In this document: piece by piece, positions 24,875 to 37,136 of the stretch | Numbering within the stretch: position 1 is the stretch's first letter | Layout of the letters: the number at the start of each line of letters is the position of its first letter | Made by a program: the position numbers and the translations under genes | Notes under the pieces: model-generated | Told to the model about the DNA's origin: nothing | What the model saw: the letters and a program-made list of their open reading frames with translations, nothing else | The model's database searches: none | Source: Melanocharis versteri | Taxonomy: Eukaryota; Chordata; Aves; Passeriformes; Melanocharitidae | Direction of reading: 5' to 3' | Assembly (NCBI GenBank): GCA_013397845.1 | Contig: VZTG01003218.1 | Location: forward strand, 444,587-508,586 | Length of the DNA stretch: 64,000 nucleotides

Positions 24875-25487
24875 ATGCCTGGGATGCATAAAAAGAAGTG
24901 TGACCAGCAGTTCAAAGGAAGTAAGCAGGTCTCTACTTTGCTCCTATGAGACTCCACCTAGAGAATTATATCCAGCCCATGAGGCCTAAGTACAGGAAAG
25001 GCCTCTTGGACCTCTTGGAGTGTGTCTAGGGGAGGACCACAAGAATGATCAGAGGATTGGAATACCTATCCTATGAGCAGAGGCTGAGAAAGGTGGGGTT
25101 GTTCAACCTGGAAAAGAGAAGCTTTCAGGGAGACCTCACTGCAGCCTTTCAATATTGAAAGGGTGCCTGCAAGAAAGACAGGGACAGACTTTTTTAGGAA
25201 GGCCTATAATTATAGGCCAAGGGATAATGGTTTTAAACTATAAGAGAATAGATTCAGATTAGATGTAAGGAAGAAAGTTTTTGAAATGAGAGAGATAAAA
25301 CACTGGAAGAGTTTTCCCAGAGAGGTGGAAGATGCCCCATCCCTGGAAACATTCAGGCTGGACAGGGCTTTTGAGAAATCTGATCTAGTTGAAGATGTCC
25401 TTATTCACTGCAGGGGCATAGGACTAGATGATTTTTAAAGGTCCCTTAAAATTCAAACTAGTCCTTGATTGTATGATGCTATTGTTA
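24875..25487 (+). mobile_element. CR1 LINE fragment, nearly full 3' third
   Basis: A plus-strand CR1 from the end of ORF2 through the 3' end. The ordered blocks are 'aagaagtgtgaccagcag', 'gagactccacctagagaat', 'aggaccacaagaatgatcag', 'tatgagcagaggctgaga', 'ttcaacctggaaaagagaag', 'ttttaaactataagagaa', 'agattagatgtaaggaa', 'cccagagaggtgga', 'gactagatgatttttaaagg' and a remnant of the terminal repeat 'ttgattgtatgatg'. The GATAGGACAAG-type block has mutated into an 18-bp palindrome at 25201-25218. Confidence 0.92.
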
Positions 25488-26213
25488 CTACTTACTGCAA
25501 ATAATAGGTCTAGAATGGATGAGTTGCATTAATTGAAATTAGTTGCCAAAATCTTTGCTAGCAGGAAAACCATAAAGAAGTGAACATTTTGTAAATATGC
25601 AAGAATTTTTTTCTGCATGTTTAAGAGGGCAGAGTGCATGCCAAACTGAGAAAAGAGATTCTTTTGCTTTGCAGTCTGTGTCTACGATCAGACCCAAGGT
25701 CTTTGAATGGGTCTCATTTAGTGTGCACGGAAGACCTAACCAATACCACACACACCAGATCTACCTCTATGTGTTGCATTATTGCTTCTATTTGCTCTGC
25801 AACTCTGAAAGCTGAGATCCGTGTTCTCGAGAGTCTGAATGTGGCAGATATGCTCATGTCATTGTCTATGCCATATAAAAACACACCATATAGAGACTGA
25901 ACTGCCCATGTTGCCATGGATCCTGGGGTCATCTTGGAAAAGCATGTTTTTCTTTGTTGTTGGAAACTACTAAATATTCTCCTGTTCAGACTCTATAGCA
26001 CCTTTTTCCATGCCTCATCTACTGCTCAGATATAGCTGCCATTATAACAGAGCTAGTACTTTGTATTCACAACATTGTTATTCAATAACCTTTCTTTTCT
26101 GTTGAGACATTGCCTGCTGTCCTTGCATTTGACTTTTAAAGTGAAGTAATTCTACCTAGCAGACCTTTCTTTTATTTCAATAGTTTTAAAACATCATCCA
26201 CTCTCTCAAAATG
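25488..26213. other. Noncoding spacer between two CR1 copies
   Basis: Overlapping 70-88-codon frames occur on both strands at 25539-25932, but none has a recognisable domain. Their mutual overlap argues for chance. Nothing else was recognised. Confidence 0.55.
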
Positions 26214-26470
26214 ATCCATAGAGTCATAGGAAGGTTTGGGTTGGGAGGGACACCTTAAAGGTCATCTAGTTCCAACCCTTCTGCTATGTCTGGGAAACTT
26301 TCCACTAGACCAGGTTGCTCAAAGCCTCGTCCAACATGGCCTGGAACACTCCTAGAAGTGGGGCATCCACAACTTCTCTGGGCAACCAGTTACAGTGCCT
26401 CGCAACTTTCCCAGTGAAGAAATTGCATAAAATCATTCTAACAGAACCACCTTCACTGTTGCTGAGGGAC
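26214..26470 (-). mobile_element. CR1 LINE 3' fragment, minus strand
   Basis: Read on plus, the fragment begins at the CR1 3' end: 'gagtcataggaaggtttggg', 'gtcatctagttccaaccctt', 'ctagaccaggttgctcaaag', 'ggggcatccacaacttctct' and 'gggcaaccagttacagtg', then fades after 'aagaaattgcataaaatcat'. It is a 5'-truncated minus-strand insertion of about 250 bp. The 26305-26529 frames on both strands are shadows of this repeat. Confidence 0.92.
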
Positions 26471-29267
26471 TGTTTATTCAAATTCATAGTTCCTAAGCTC
26501 TGATTTTCTCTGCCATTGATTTGCTCCATAACCTCAGACTTTTCTGTGTGATTTAATTGGCTCAGTTTTACTTTGGATTGATATTACCTAATTCAGTGTG
26601 GTTCTTCTAAAGACTTACTAGAGCATTGCTCATGATATGAAAAGAAAAATGTTACATGAATGCATATTATCACGTTTAGATGCTTTGCATCAGCCTGCTA
26701 CTCACTGATGTCGCCTATAAGCAAGAATGAATGACATGAACTGTATTTGACAAAAATGTCTTCAGCAATTGCTAGAAGTAGGGCTGTGAATATGCTAAAA
26801 ATAATGACACTGTCATTGTATTCAGGCTGACAGGCTTTGCTAAGAGGCAAGGAATGTTAACTTAGGCTTAGATCTGTTAAAATATTGTGCACTGGACATG
26901 GCCTCCTATGTTTGGCTGCTTTTTTGTGCCAGCAGGATGAACATCTGATGATCTGCAGCAACTAAAGCCAGTGACCTCAAATATATTGACCTGCTCATGC
27001 TAATATTGTTTATTTGGCTACTGGAATCAAGCTGATTTATGCCAAGTTGGTTTAGAGAACTTAAAAAACACTGTATAACAACATGCATCTATCCAGACCC
27101 ATCCATACACATCTGTCCAAGCTTTAGTTATTCAGTAGTCTTCCAGATTGAAGGGAATCCTTTTTCATTATTTTTTCCAAAACTCAGATTTACAGTTTCA
27201 TTGTTGCATTAGAAGTATAATTTATTTAGTATTAAGCAGTTTAATTAATGCTACACAATAGAAGCTCCTGAACAGATTTTACCTAATCAGAATTCTTCAT
27301 CTGGTTTGGTATTTTAAATACCTTTTTTTTTCTTTAATTAAGAAAAATTAGTAGTTAATGGACTGATCAACAGTAAAACCAAAACCAAGTTCTTTTTTAA
27401 AAGATTTTATATTCAAAGTGCTTATATTTTGCTTCTGTTTTCAAAGATACAGATAGGGAAAAATGCAGAGGAAAGGCCATGATTTATTCTCCTCAGAAGC
27501 TCAATTTGAATATAAAATGTTATTTTCAGCAACTTTAATAAATATTTGTAAGAAATATATGTATGTTTTAGGTACTGGCATAAAACTATATATATTCTGA
27601 GAACTTCACCATGATCAATCATTTCTTCACTAATTCCTACTGGGAAGTTGTTTGGGAAGCATAAACTTCTTAATTGTGTTTTGGAACATTTATTCTACAA
27701 TTTTTTAGTATTTTGAGACAGAATAATTTCCTCGCAGTATCATTGGAACTCTACTTATGCTCAAATAATCCTTTCTTTCTTCTAAAATTTCAGCATAGTT
27801 TTTGACATTTCTTTATCCATTTTGTTAGAATCCATTTTATGAATACTAAGAATTCCACTTGTGTCTAAAACAATCTCATTAGATTAAGCTACAGCTTCAG
27901 CATTTACCCATGAAAGATTTTCACTATAAAAGATACATTTATATCTTATTTCTTCTTTGATAGTTCCATTGCTTCTTTGTGGGTTCTTGCAAAACGCACT
28001 TTTTCTTAGAGATATTATTTGTGACTGTTTAGGTGTGGTTTTGCTGCCAGATCTCTTTCTATTTAATTTTCTTTTTCTTCTGGATGTATGATGAAGATTT
28101 GATACAATTTTGTATCTTAGAAAAAACAAAATACTTTCTCTAACTCTAAACCAGGTTCTTAATAGCCTTTCCTTCAGTTTTGGGTCTCAAATTACTTTCT
28201 TAATACTATTTACTGAGATTCTAAATACTTTCCAAAGATCTCTCACAAGTCTCAAGACTTCTTTTAATTCTCTTTTTTTTGAGTTTCCTACATAAGTCTC
28301 GTGAAATATAGGCCCCAATTCTTTTAAAGACTTAAATTTCCTTAGGTATCTTTTAATTTCTTTTGCAGTCTTCTCAACAGCTATGAATGTAATGTGATTG
28401 TATAAGTTGGAGTTTTACCTGAGTCTCTTATTTAAACCTTTTATTTTTTCCTATGGGTTCACTTCTCATTCTCTCTCTGCTGCTGATACTTTGTAGTGCT
28501 AAATTTTGCTCTAATTTACAAATTATAATTCTATTAAATCCTTAAGATGACAAAGGAATGAGATTTTTTTTTTCTTTTCCTCAGTTAACAATATGAAATT
28601 AGCTTTAAATAGACTAGGATGCTGCAGAGGTTGTTTTTCTAGTTTGAACAGTCTATTATGTACAGGTTATCATAACATTTTTCTACTCTACAACAATGTT
28701 TTTAAACTTTTCATCAGAATAAATAGCATGCATTTTTTATAATAATATCTATTTAAGGCTATACCATAATCCAAGAATATGACAAGCAAGTGCAGTAATA
28801 TATATATATATAAAATAAATTTAAACATGAGATTTATGAGAATCAATGAAATACAAGAGCTTTAAGTTATTGTTTTTTCAAGTGTGATCAAAAATGGTTG
28901 ACCACTACTTGTTGCTCTGCAGTTTCAGGTGTGATAGAGAACACTAAAAGGTTGATCATTAGAAGAGTAGAATAAAAATGAAACCGTGGAGAGAAAGGGC
29001 TAAATTGAATGCACTGATAAAAATTAGACAATGAAAGAAATCAGGACAAGAGTAAAATAATTTCACTTGAAAGTTTCTTTCAAATGATGAGAAATGCTGC
29101 AGTGTAGACCTTAACAAAGGATAAAATTCTTTCCTCCAATCTGCACTGCAGTTCTTAATGGTATATTCTCCAGCTGCCCTGTATACAGGGCTCCCACTGA
29201 TATTGATAAATGCTCTTTTCATAGAACTATTGCAGAATATGAATAGAAATCAAGAAGGTAAAAATTT
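26471..29267. other. AT-rich noncoding DNA
   Basis: No gene or transposon was recognised in 2.8 kb. A short TA tract lies at 28799-28812. Region 27900-28400 is T-rich on the plus strand, which creates Lys/Arg-rich chance frames on the minus strand. Confidence 0.6.
28799..28812. repeat. Short (TA)n tract
   Basis: An alternating TA run of about 14 bp in AT-rich DNA. Confidence 0.8.
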
Positions 29268-29465
29268 TACTGCGCAGAAGGGTTTCCTGATGTTCAGAGG
29301 GAACCTCCTGTGTTTCGGTTTCTGCCGCTGGTCCTGTCACTGGGCACCACTGGATAGACCCTGGCTCCATCCTGTTTACACCCCCCCCCCTCTTCAGATA
29401 TTTATATACATTGATCTCTTTCCCACCAGCCTTCTCTTTTCCAGGGTGAACTGTCACAGCTTTAA
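29268..29465 (-). mobile_element. CR1 LINE internal fragment of the 3' tail, minus strand
   Basis: On plus, 'ggtttcctgatgttcagagg', 'gaacctcctgtgtttcggtt', 'cctgtcactgggcaccactg', 'gaccctggctccatcctg' and 'ttctcttttccagggtgaac' form the reverse complement of the region between the CR1 ORF2 end and the 3' terminus. Similarity to the remembered avian consensus is higher than for most copies here, so it may be one of the younger insertions. The terminal 3' repeat is missing, and a run of ten C lies inside at about 29383-29392. Confidence 0.9.
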
Positions 29466-29983
29466 AATATCATTTTAAAATATCTAATTAAGGAGTGTCA
29501 TTAAAGAATTTATAGAACATTAGGCAAATGATTTTTATGATTTATTTAATTCAAACTAATCCTGGTCTCAATTCAAAGAATGTATTATATGCTAGTTGAC
29601 AGAGGAATTGCATTTATACACGTGTGGTGTATTGCATATATTTAGATCTGAATGAATTTATAGAATTATTATTAAAATATACCCTCATTTTAAAAGGAAA
29701 AACAAATGCAATATTTGATTGATTATTTTTAAGGTATTTCACTAAACGATCTGCATGACCCCTAGCATTTCATATATGATACAAAGTACTCAGTAATAAC
29801 AGTGAAAAGGATTTTCAAATATGTGTATGTAATTTCTTTCAAAGAGCGGATAACTTGAATAGTTATAGTTAAAAGAGTAAAATTGTACATTTGGTAGACA
29901 AAGAAGGGGAAAGGAAAGAAGGAATTTTTACAATTCAGACTACCTTGATCTAAACTGACTGAGTCTAAAATAGGTGAGCAAAT

Positions 29984-30009
29984 GGGGTTTTTGTTTTTTG
30001 GGTTTTTTT
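29984..30009. repeat. T-rich (TTTTG/TTTTGGG) low-complexity tract
   Basis: A run of T interrupted by G and GGG, resembling the other TTTGG-type tracts in the window. Confidence 0.75.
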
Positions 30010-30710
30010 ATCCAAACTAAGATAAAAACAATAGAAAAACAGAGATTATAAAGAATCCAAAAGGAATTTCTGCTCAGAGAAAGCAAATGGCTTATTCCAA
30101 AGCCTAGTAATTAATGGAAAACCTTCAACTTCTCATCTAACTTCAGACATAGGTGGTCTGCTTGTCTCTTTGATGTATTGACATGAGGATTTATTTATAA
30201 TCAATACAGAGAAGTGGGAATTTTTAGGCTGTGATTTATCTCATCTTAAGTAGATATCTTAATTCAGATGAATCACATATTTCAACTGTTTTCTTTCATT
30301 AACTATAAACAAAAGCTGAGAACAACTAGCTAAGATGCAGACCTCATCTATTTGGAAAAAACCCACTCTCACTTCAGTGGGTCTTGGATTCCTAGAAGCA
30401 AAAATATGGTTTTTTGTAACTGTATAATGAAACGTATCAATATGCCAAATCAGTCCAAAATAATCCATGAGGGGAAAGGATGCCTATTAACCTGAAAAGG
30501 AGTGATTCCATTCACTCTAGGGCTGATTCTGCTAATTTCCCACTGAGAAAAATTGATTTGGCGATATTGAGATAACCAGCTTGAATTTAAGTTTTAATCA
30601 TGACTGAAGTCCTTGGTGCAATAAGCTTTCCGTGGAAAACAAAAATAAAAAGTAGCAATTTATTATCCTCGAGTTTCTGAATACAATAACTTTTAAATAA
30701 TTCAATAGTT

Positions 30711-30780
30711 AAGCAAACACACATGGTCCCATTCACACGCACCCCCTTCCACACACTCACCCAGGCACCCCCACCTGTGT
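30711..30780. repeat. A/C-rich low-complexity tract
   Basis: Seventy bases consisting almost only of A and C with CACAC and CACCCCC units; G is rare. It is a degenerate CA/C-rich repeat. Confidence 0.7.
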
Positions 30781-30801
30781 TGGTGTGAATTTACACCAAC
30801 A
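30778..30801. repeat. Inverted repeat, 9-bp arms
   Basis: Arms tgttggtgt (30778-30786) and acaccaaca (30793-30801) are exact reverse complements around the 6-nt loop gaattt. Confidence 0.8.
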
Positions 30802-30884
30802 ACTGAGAGAGAATTTGCTCCTACACTTTCATGTGAGTTGCTTCTATATTCAAATTTTGTTTCACTACCATCGAGAGTCTCATT

Positions 30885-31022
30885 TGTTGCTGCTCAAAGC
30901 CCTTTCCAATTTGACCTTGAACACTTTCAGGGATGAGAAATCCACAATTTCTCTGGGCAACCTGTTCCAGTGTTTCACCACCCCCACAGTAAAGAATGTC
31001 TTCCTTATATCTAATATATGTC
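30885..31022 (-). mobile_element. CR1 LINE 3' tail remnant, minus strand
   Basis: 'gctgctcaaagccctttcca', 'ccttgaacactttcaggga', 'tccacaatttctctgggcaa', 'cctgttccagtgtttcacca' and 'gtcttccttatatctaat' match, in order, the reverse complement of the CR1 tail. Both the extreme 3' end and everything upstream are missing. Confidence 0.9.
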
Positions 31023-32879
31023 AGAAATAATAAATTTAGGCATATAAAATTTGAGGAAAGTTTTGAAATTATTTTGATTTAAAACATATTTTATATTAAT
31101 AATAACTTACAGAAGATATGTTGATGGGCATTTGAGCTTGAAATTTTGAAAAGTGCATGGAATTTAAAATTAAACCTGTAAAATTACAAACCACCTTACC
31201 ATTTCCTTTTTCCTCTGATATTCAAAGTTGCATATGTCAAATATCTATACTTCATACAAATCTCTCAGACACTCTCAGAAAAAGTTTTATTTCAAACTAA
31301 AATATGGTTTATGTAGAACATTACTACTAGTGAAGGTTTTTTGGAGGATAGGGGAGAACCTTTTCATTGGATTTGTGTGCACAATACATTTTATCCAAAC
31401 GGGGAAATTCATCCCAGGTGTGTTATATTCATCATTCTTACTGCACCAGGCCTCAAGATTCTGCGAAAATGGTCCTGTAGACCTTGAACGCAGCTCATGT
31501 GAGACAGGTGAAAGGTGATGAAGAAGTTGAGGGAGAGAATAAAGAGTAGTACAGAAACCAGTAAGTACTTTTCTTATGATCCACAGCCTGACAAATTGTT
31601 TAGCTCCATTTAAAGGCTATGTTTGACAGACAGGGCTGAAATAGATCTTCAAAATATTTTTTCAATCAAAATCCTTTAAGAAAATTACCCTGGCAGTCAC
31701 CTTGCTGCTGATAATTCACCCTTCCCTCTGACTGATCAGGCCAAACAATGTTGTTGCAAAAGTATGTGAAAAAGGTAGGCACATTTTCACAAATGCAGGG
31801 GAAAATCCACTTGGATGATGATTCCTCAAGAAAGTGTACCAAGTTTTGTACCCTTACCTACTGTGCAATATCTAAGTTGGTGGGTTTACCATCTGTCAGC
31901 ATCACTTTAGAAAATAAATTTTTGATCCACAAAGAATATTTCGTATGTCCTGTCTGTCTGCTTCATTTCAGCCAATGAATAGGCTATGCTCCATCAGCAA
32001 AGTGTTTATGGTCATATGTTTCTTTGAACTGTTATAATTCTTTATTTTTTTCTAAATCCAACCACTGTCTATCCATAATTTTCAGATGTCCGTGTTAGGG
32101 GTGTAATTAAATTTCATGTTCAGTGAGTCAAAAGATATCATTCTTGCTATCCTTTTTATTAAATTACTGACATATAACATCAGTCTAAGATATGAAAAAC
32201 AAACTTAATTTGCTGTTTGCCAAGTATCATCTATGTGATACAAATTCTACTTGATAAATCACACCCACATATTGCCATATGATATTACTAGTAATGTCTT
32301 CACAACCTTTTCTTCATCATTAGTTATTTCGGTGAAGTGAATGGTTAGAACTTAAGCAATGGCATTTGTTCAAGATGTGCCAGAAAGAGCTGCAGTCTGT
32401 TCTCTTCTTTGCTGCCCACATTAGCACTGCGCTGTAAAAAAGAAAGATTACTAGGAAGAGTGTTACTTTTAGTCTAAATTTGTAAATGATATTCGGAATA
32501 CCCTGTTAAATGACAAGATGCTATTTTAAAATATGGTATCTTAAGGGAAAAAGTTATCTTTAAAGAGGTTTTGAGATGGTTGTTTCTGGGGGAAAAAAGA
32601 ATTGGAGGCATCTAAGATCTTTAGCTGTACCATTTTGAAGATCGGTTCAAAACACTGTTCCTTCATATAGGAAGAAAAGAGGACAATAAATGCAACTCAT
32701 TTCAAAATGGAGCTATATATTTTTTCTGGTTGGGATTACTAGACATAATTTCTCGTAAAGTCAAGGGACTGCAGTTAGCTCTCCAATACTTCCCTTGCCT
32801 GAAGTTCATCTGCATTTGTTCCTATATTCAGAGTCTCAATTTATTAGTGATGGTATAGTCCATCTATGCATTAGAATAT

Positions 32880-32918
32880 GCAACTAGAGCAACTAGACAG
32901 CAACTAGATGCAACTAGA
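32880..32918 (+). repeat. (GCAACTAGA)4 short tandem repeat
   Basis: Four exact copies of gcaactaga occur at 32880, 32889, 32900 and 32910. The first two are contiguous; the others are separated by 2 bp and 1 bp. The unit is unrelated to known avian telomeric or satellite units that I recognise. Confidence 0.9.
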
Positions 32919-33441
32919 GCTTGTGTCTCATACTTTCTAGTTAAAATTGGCTGGAACTGAATCAGTATTCACAGTCACTTATATTCTTATTTTGACAAGT
33001 TTTCTTTAGACAATCTTTGAGCAGCAATAGCAAGTAGTAAGCACAACTTGCAGCAGGGAAAGTCATGTGAAAAGAGAAAATAGCTACACTCTTCTGCTTT
33101 TTCAAGTTTCCTGTAGTTAAATACATGCCAAAAGGCTTTTCATAGTACTACTACTGTCTTGTAGGAATACTTGGTATAATCCTACCTTTGATAAAATTAC
33201 ATATGGGCTACTTTTCTACAAGGCAGAAATTTTTTTTTAATAATATGTTTTTAATAAGTTGGAAACATGAACTTATGCACGAGTCATGTGGAATGTACTG
33301 CTACTTCTTAATAAGTTTCACAATTAGAAATCCTAGGATGTCTGTATGACAGGGGAAACTGTTCTGTGAGTCAGGCATATGTTATAGACTCTCCATTTGG
33401 AGTACCTTGGAAAGCACTTTCAAATTGCCCATGTCTTGGTT

Positions 33442-33460
33442 AAAAAATAATAATAATAAT
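33442..33460. repeat. (AAT)n microsatellite
   Basis: About four AAT units following a run of six A. Confidence 0.8.
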
Positions 33461-36049
33461 CTCAACAGGAGGAGTCAGTAGAATTTTGGTCCCTTTTTCC
33501 CTTTTTTGTCTTGCAGAGATTAAATCTTGCCTATGTTCCACTCAAACACAGTGCCAGACAGGAAATTTCAAAAGGCAGAAAACCACTTTAATTTTGATGG
33601 AAGAAATAAACCAAATTTTTTAATTCATCATTTTTCTTTCCCTGTAAGTGTTGTTGAATGTCTAACAGGAAAAGAAGAAAGCAAAAAGTCTTAGAAAATC
33701 CTGAAAATAAATTTCTTTCTGAGACAATTGTATTTCCAATTGAATCACCACTGTTACACGAAATAATCAGAGGGAAAAATAGAACTGGGAAGAGCTGCAC
33801 ATTGTTCTGGAAAAAACCTCCATCAGCCGTCTTACAGACATCAGTTAATGGTATCAGTTGTCATAGTTGGGTTTTTTTTTTTAATTTTTTGAAAGATAAA
33901 AATATTATTGCACCTTTATGTTTTCTTAATATAATATCATTATATAAATGGCCTTTTTTAATGCATATTCTATAGGACACTGTGAAAGTAATTAGCTATA
34001 AATATAAATTCAAAAGTTTATAACTATTAAGAATAAAGTAAGTCTAAAGTGATATAATAAGAAGAAAACAACAGTTTGCGTCTTCTGATGAAAAAAATGA
34101 AGGAAATTGTAGAGTGCAGGCAAATCATTTCACTTTGTGAAAAACTGAGTAGGTTTTGCTATGGCCAATGGTTTTCATTAGGAAGGAAAAAATTTCTTTT
34201 AAAAAAACTTCAAATTGACTTCACATGAATGCTATGTTTAATTTCACTAATCATGAACAGAAATTCTCATCACTTGATATGGAAATCATGCTAGCAATAG
34301 AGATAAGGATACCTGGGCCATGCATCAGGAACATAAAAAAACATTAGAATGCAGGTAAGACTGTGCTCCTGTACTAGTGAGAAGAGAGTGCTACAAGGGC
34401 ATTTTCCTTTAAGAGTCTTCAGGATTACCAGCAGAATAAATTTTTTCCTGTGAAGTATTTATGAATGTAATTAACCTTTAAAATAACATTGTTTTCAAAA
34501 ACCTTTTTACAGTATCTCTTATAATGATAGACAGTTATTATAGATAGAAAAATAAAAGCATTTTTTTCAAACTGGTATGCACTCTAAAACAATCTACAGT
34601 AAAAACAGTATTTTTTCATCCTGGAAATCATGTTAATTACAGTAATGCCCTGTAGCACTCTTGGCACTTTAGTCTATTTTTTGGCATAGTTTTTTATTCA
34701 TCTAACAAGTTTCACATTGACTATTTTTCAGCCTTAATTAATGGTGCCTTTGTACTTATGCAGCATCCATGGAGAATTCCTTGGGTTTTATTTTGTACTT
34801 GATCCTAAATGGCAGGTTCTGTATTCTGCCATCTGTCTAGCTTTCCTGTTTGGTGCAGCTTCTGAGAGGTATTTTCAGACTTGAGGACTACCTTCAAGAA
34901 TGATGTTAAATACATGCATTTTACTCCTTGGTTAATGCAAAACTATTTTTCCTTTACAGCACAATAATAATAAGAAAATAATGATGGTAGACTCAATTCT
35001 CATACTAATACACAGAGGACTATTATCATCATTAGAAACCAAGAAAGTCATATTTATTGCACATGCAGTACAACCACTAATGCAAATTACCCTGTAAATT
35101 CGAAATGAATCTGTATCATAGGAGTGGATTGAATTTTTCTATTGATATTTTGCTTAATTCGGAAAACTAATTATTTTGACAGCCAACCCATAATTCCAAC
35201 CTAACTTCCAATTACTGCTTTCAAACAGTTGAAACATGTCAGTTTATAAAACTATACAGTACAGTACACAACACCAGATCAGGTCATACACATTAAAAAG
35301 AAAAGAAAATCAAAGGACAGATTCATTGACGTCTGCAAGCCCTCAAGAATGTACAGGCTCAAATGCCTCCAGAAAACTAGGCTGGTGGCACAACTTTTCT
35401 ACGCTTGCACCAGCAGAGGCAGCTGATATCTTTATAGGATGCAATCTTGCTTACATCACCCTCCAGAGAAACCTTCTGCACCCCTGCCCAATACACCTTC
35501 TGCTCTATTCCTTGGACTTCATGTTTGCATATCTACAGAGTTCTGCAAACTGAGTCAAAGTTCAGGTAATAGTTTTCTGAGATTTAGAAATGCTGTGTTA
35601 AGTTTATTTATTTCATCTTGTCTAAGCATACTGTAACTTTCTGAAATGAAACGTGCAGTATGTCACATGTATTTTGCATGCTATTTTTCCTTCACATTAA
35701 AACTTCTCACGGAGCCTTGTGACACCTTACTGCAAAAATATGTAGCTGAAAAGAGTGTTTAGGGGGAGTTAGAATAGCCAGAAAACCATGTAAATAATCT
35801 AACAATAGAACCTTGAATTTCTGAGTATAATTACACCACGTAAGGTCAAAATATAATATTTAAAATATTTTCATGTAATAATGAACATGGGGAAGAGAGA
35901 ATCCAGATAGACCTATTTTTGAAACAGTTCCAGGAAAAAAAATAGTCTTAACTTGAAAGCATAGCATTAAATATTTTTACACAACGTGAGTTCTCATTAC
36001 TAAATGATATAATTGTATAAATGAATTGGAAAACAGGAAATAAAGAAAA

Positions 36050-36081
36050 AGATTCAAGATATAAAAGATTCAAGCTATAAA
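36050..36081 (+). repeat. 16-bp tandem duplication
   Basis: agattcaagatataaa (36050-36065) is followed immediately by agattcaagctataaa (36066-36081), with one mismatch. It is a slippage-type duplication. Confidence 0.9.
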
Positions 36082-37055
36082 AGTTTTCTCTTACTGTTTA
36101 AAATTTTCCTTCTATTTCAGATTAAAAATATTAGGTGTCTAAATGGTCACACATTATTTAAAAATGTATCTGGACAAAAAAAGTACATACATTTCTGTAG
36201 GACTTACATATCAGGTATTTCTGAAAACCTATATTTGACTGCTTCCCAACCCTAATTCAGCCCACTTAAACCCAGCTGTATTTCAGATATTCAGTGAAAC
36301 TGCACATGTAATGCATATAGTTTACATATAATCTGGAGAAAAGTTAGATAAATTTGAAGGTCTTTTTCAGTAAATGGCATTTAAGTTATTTGTACAAGCA
36401 CACAGATGGGATTTCTGCTGTCTTCTTAAAGGCCACTTCCCCCAGAGACCTCTCCATTAAATCTTTATAGTTCTACTCTTCTTGTGATCCCCAGCCAGCA
36501 GTGGGATTGTCCAACTGCCTGTAATTGCTGTATGCTTTAGCTGCACACTGAGGGTTCTGTGTGCAGCATCACGTGAGCCATATTAATGTCACCCTCTTGC
36601 TATAAACTGAGATACCTCAGCTGGCTGACAGCTGGACCTTAAGGGACAAGATTGTGCACTGGTTTTGTAATACAAATTAGGTACGAAGAAGGAGGCTGGA
36701 GAATTTAAATATTTCTGCTTCCAGCTTGAGCAACACTAAATCTTGGTCTTTATCTGAAAAATTATGCGAATTAACCCATTCAGAATTCATAGGCCAAAAA
36801 TGTGAATAATACACTAAGAACTGTCAAAAGAATAACAATTGCAATCATTAACTTATAAAAATAATTCATTTGAAGAAGTCGGGAAGAAGGACTAATCATG
36901 CAAATATCCTACCCTGAAGATCACTCTGTTTATTTATACAGGTTTCTTATTATATTTCCATGTAATGATTGGACATGTGTGCTGTGATGACACAAATACT
37001 TGCAAAGCTTACCAGATAAACCATGTGTTCTCTTCAAACAGCAAAACATTTATTT

Positions 37056-37136
37056 ATGGTTGGATTTGCTAATTACGTTTGGACTCAATGTTCTTAAAAG
37101 TCTTTTCCAACGTAAATGATTCCATAATTCTCTAAG
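37056..37136 (+). mobile_element. CR1 LINE 3'-terminal remnant
   Basis: An 80-bp piece containing only the CR1 3' terminus: 'ggttggatttgc', 'ttggactcaatgttcttaaa' and 'agtcttttccaacgtaaatg', then a decayed terminal repeat 'attccataattctc'. It is an extremely 5'-truncated insertion, which is common for CR1. Confidence 0.88.

Larger units (their letters stand above)
29466..30884. other. AT-rich noncoding DNA with T/G and C/A tracts
   Basis: No gene was recognised. A T/G-rich tract lies at 29984-30009. An A/C-rich tract at 30711-30780 is followed directly by a 9-bp-arm hairpin at 30778-30801, just before a CR1 fragment. Confidence 0.6.
31023..37055. other. Six kilobases of AT-rich noncoding DNA
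   Basis: No gene or transposon was recognised. Local simple structures are a four-copy GCAACTAGA repeat (32880-32918), an AAT tract (33442-33460) and a 16-bp tandem duplication (36050-36081). Chance frames of up to 105 codons (31228-31518, 33658-33975, 35236-35553) have no recognisable domain. The 36380-36660 stretch has more balanced composition than its surroundings and may be a conserved or exonic piece. Confidence 0.55.

Noticed and set aside
32880..32918. GCAACTAGA repeats as a CRISPR-like array
   Set aside because: The units are 9 bp with 0-2 bp spacers, there is no cas context, and the window is avian.
35236..35636. Overlapping 105- and 65-codon frames as an exon
   Set aside because: No splice-like borders at both ends and no recognised similarity; two frames are open over the same DNA.
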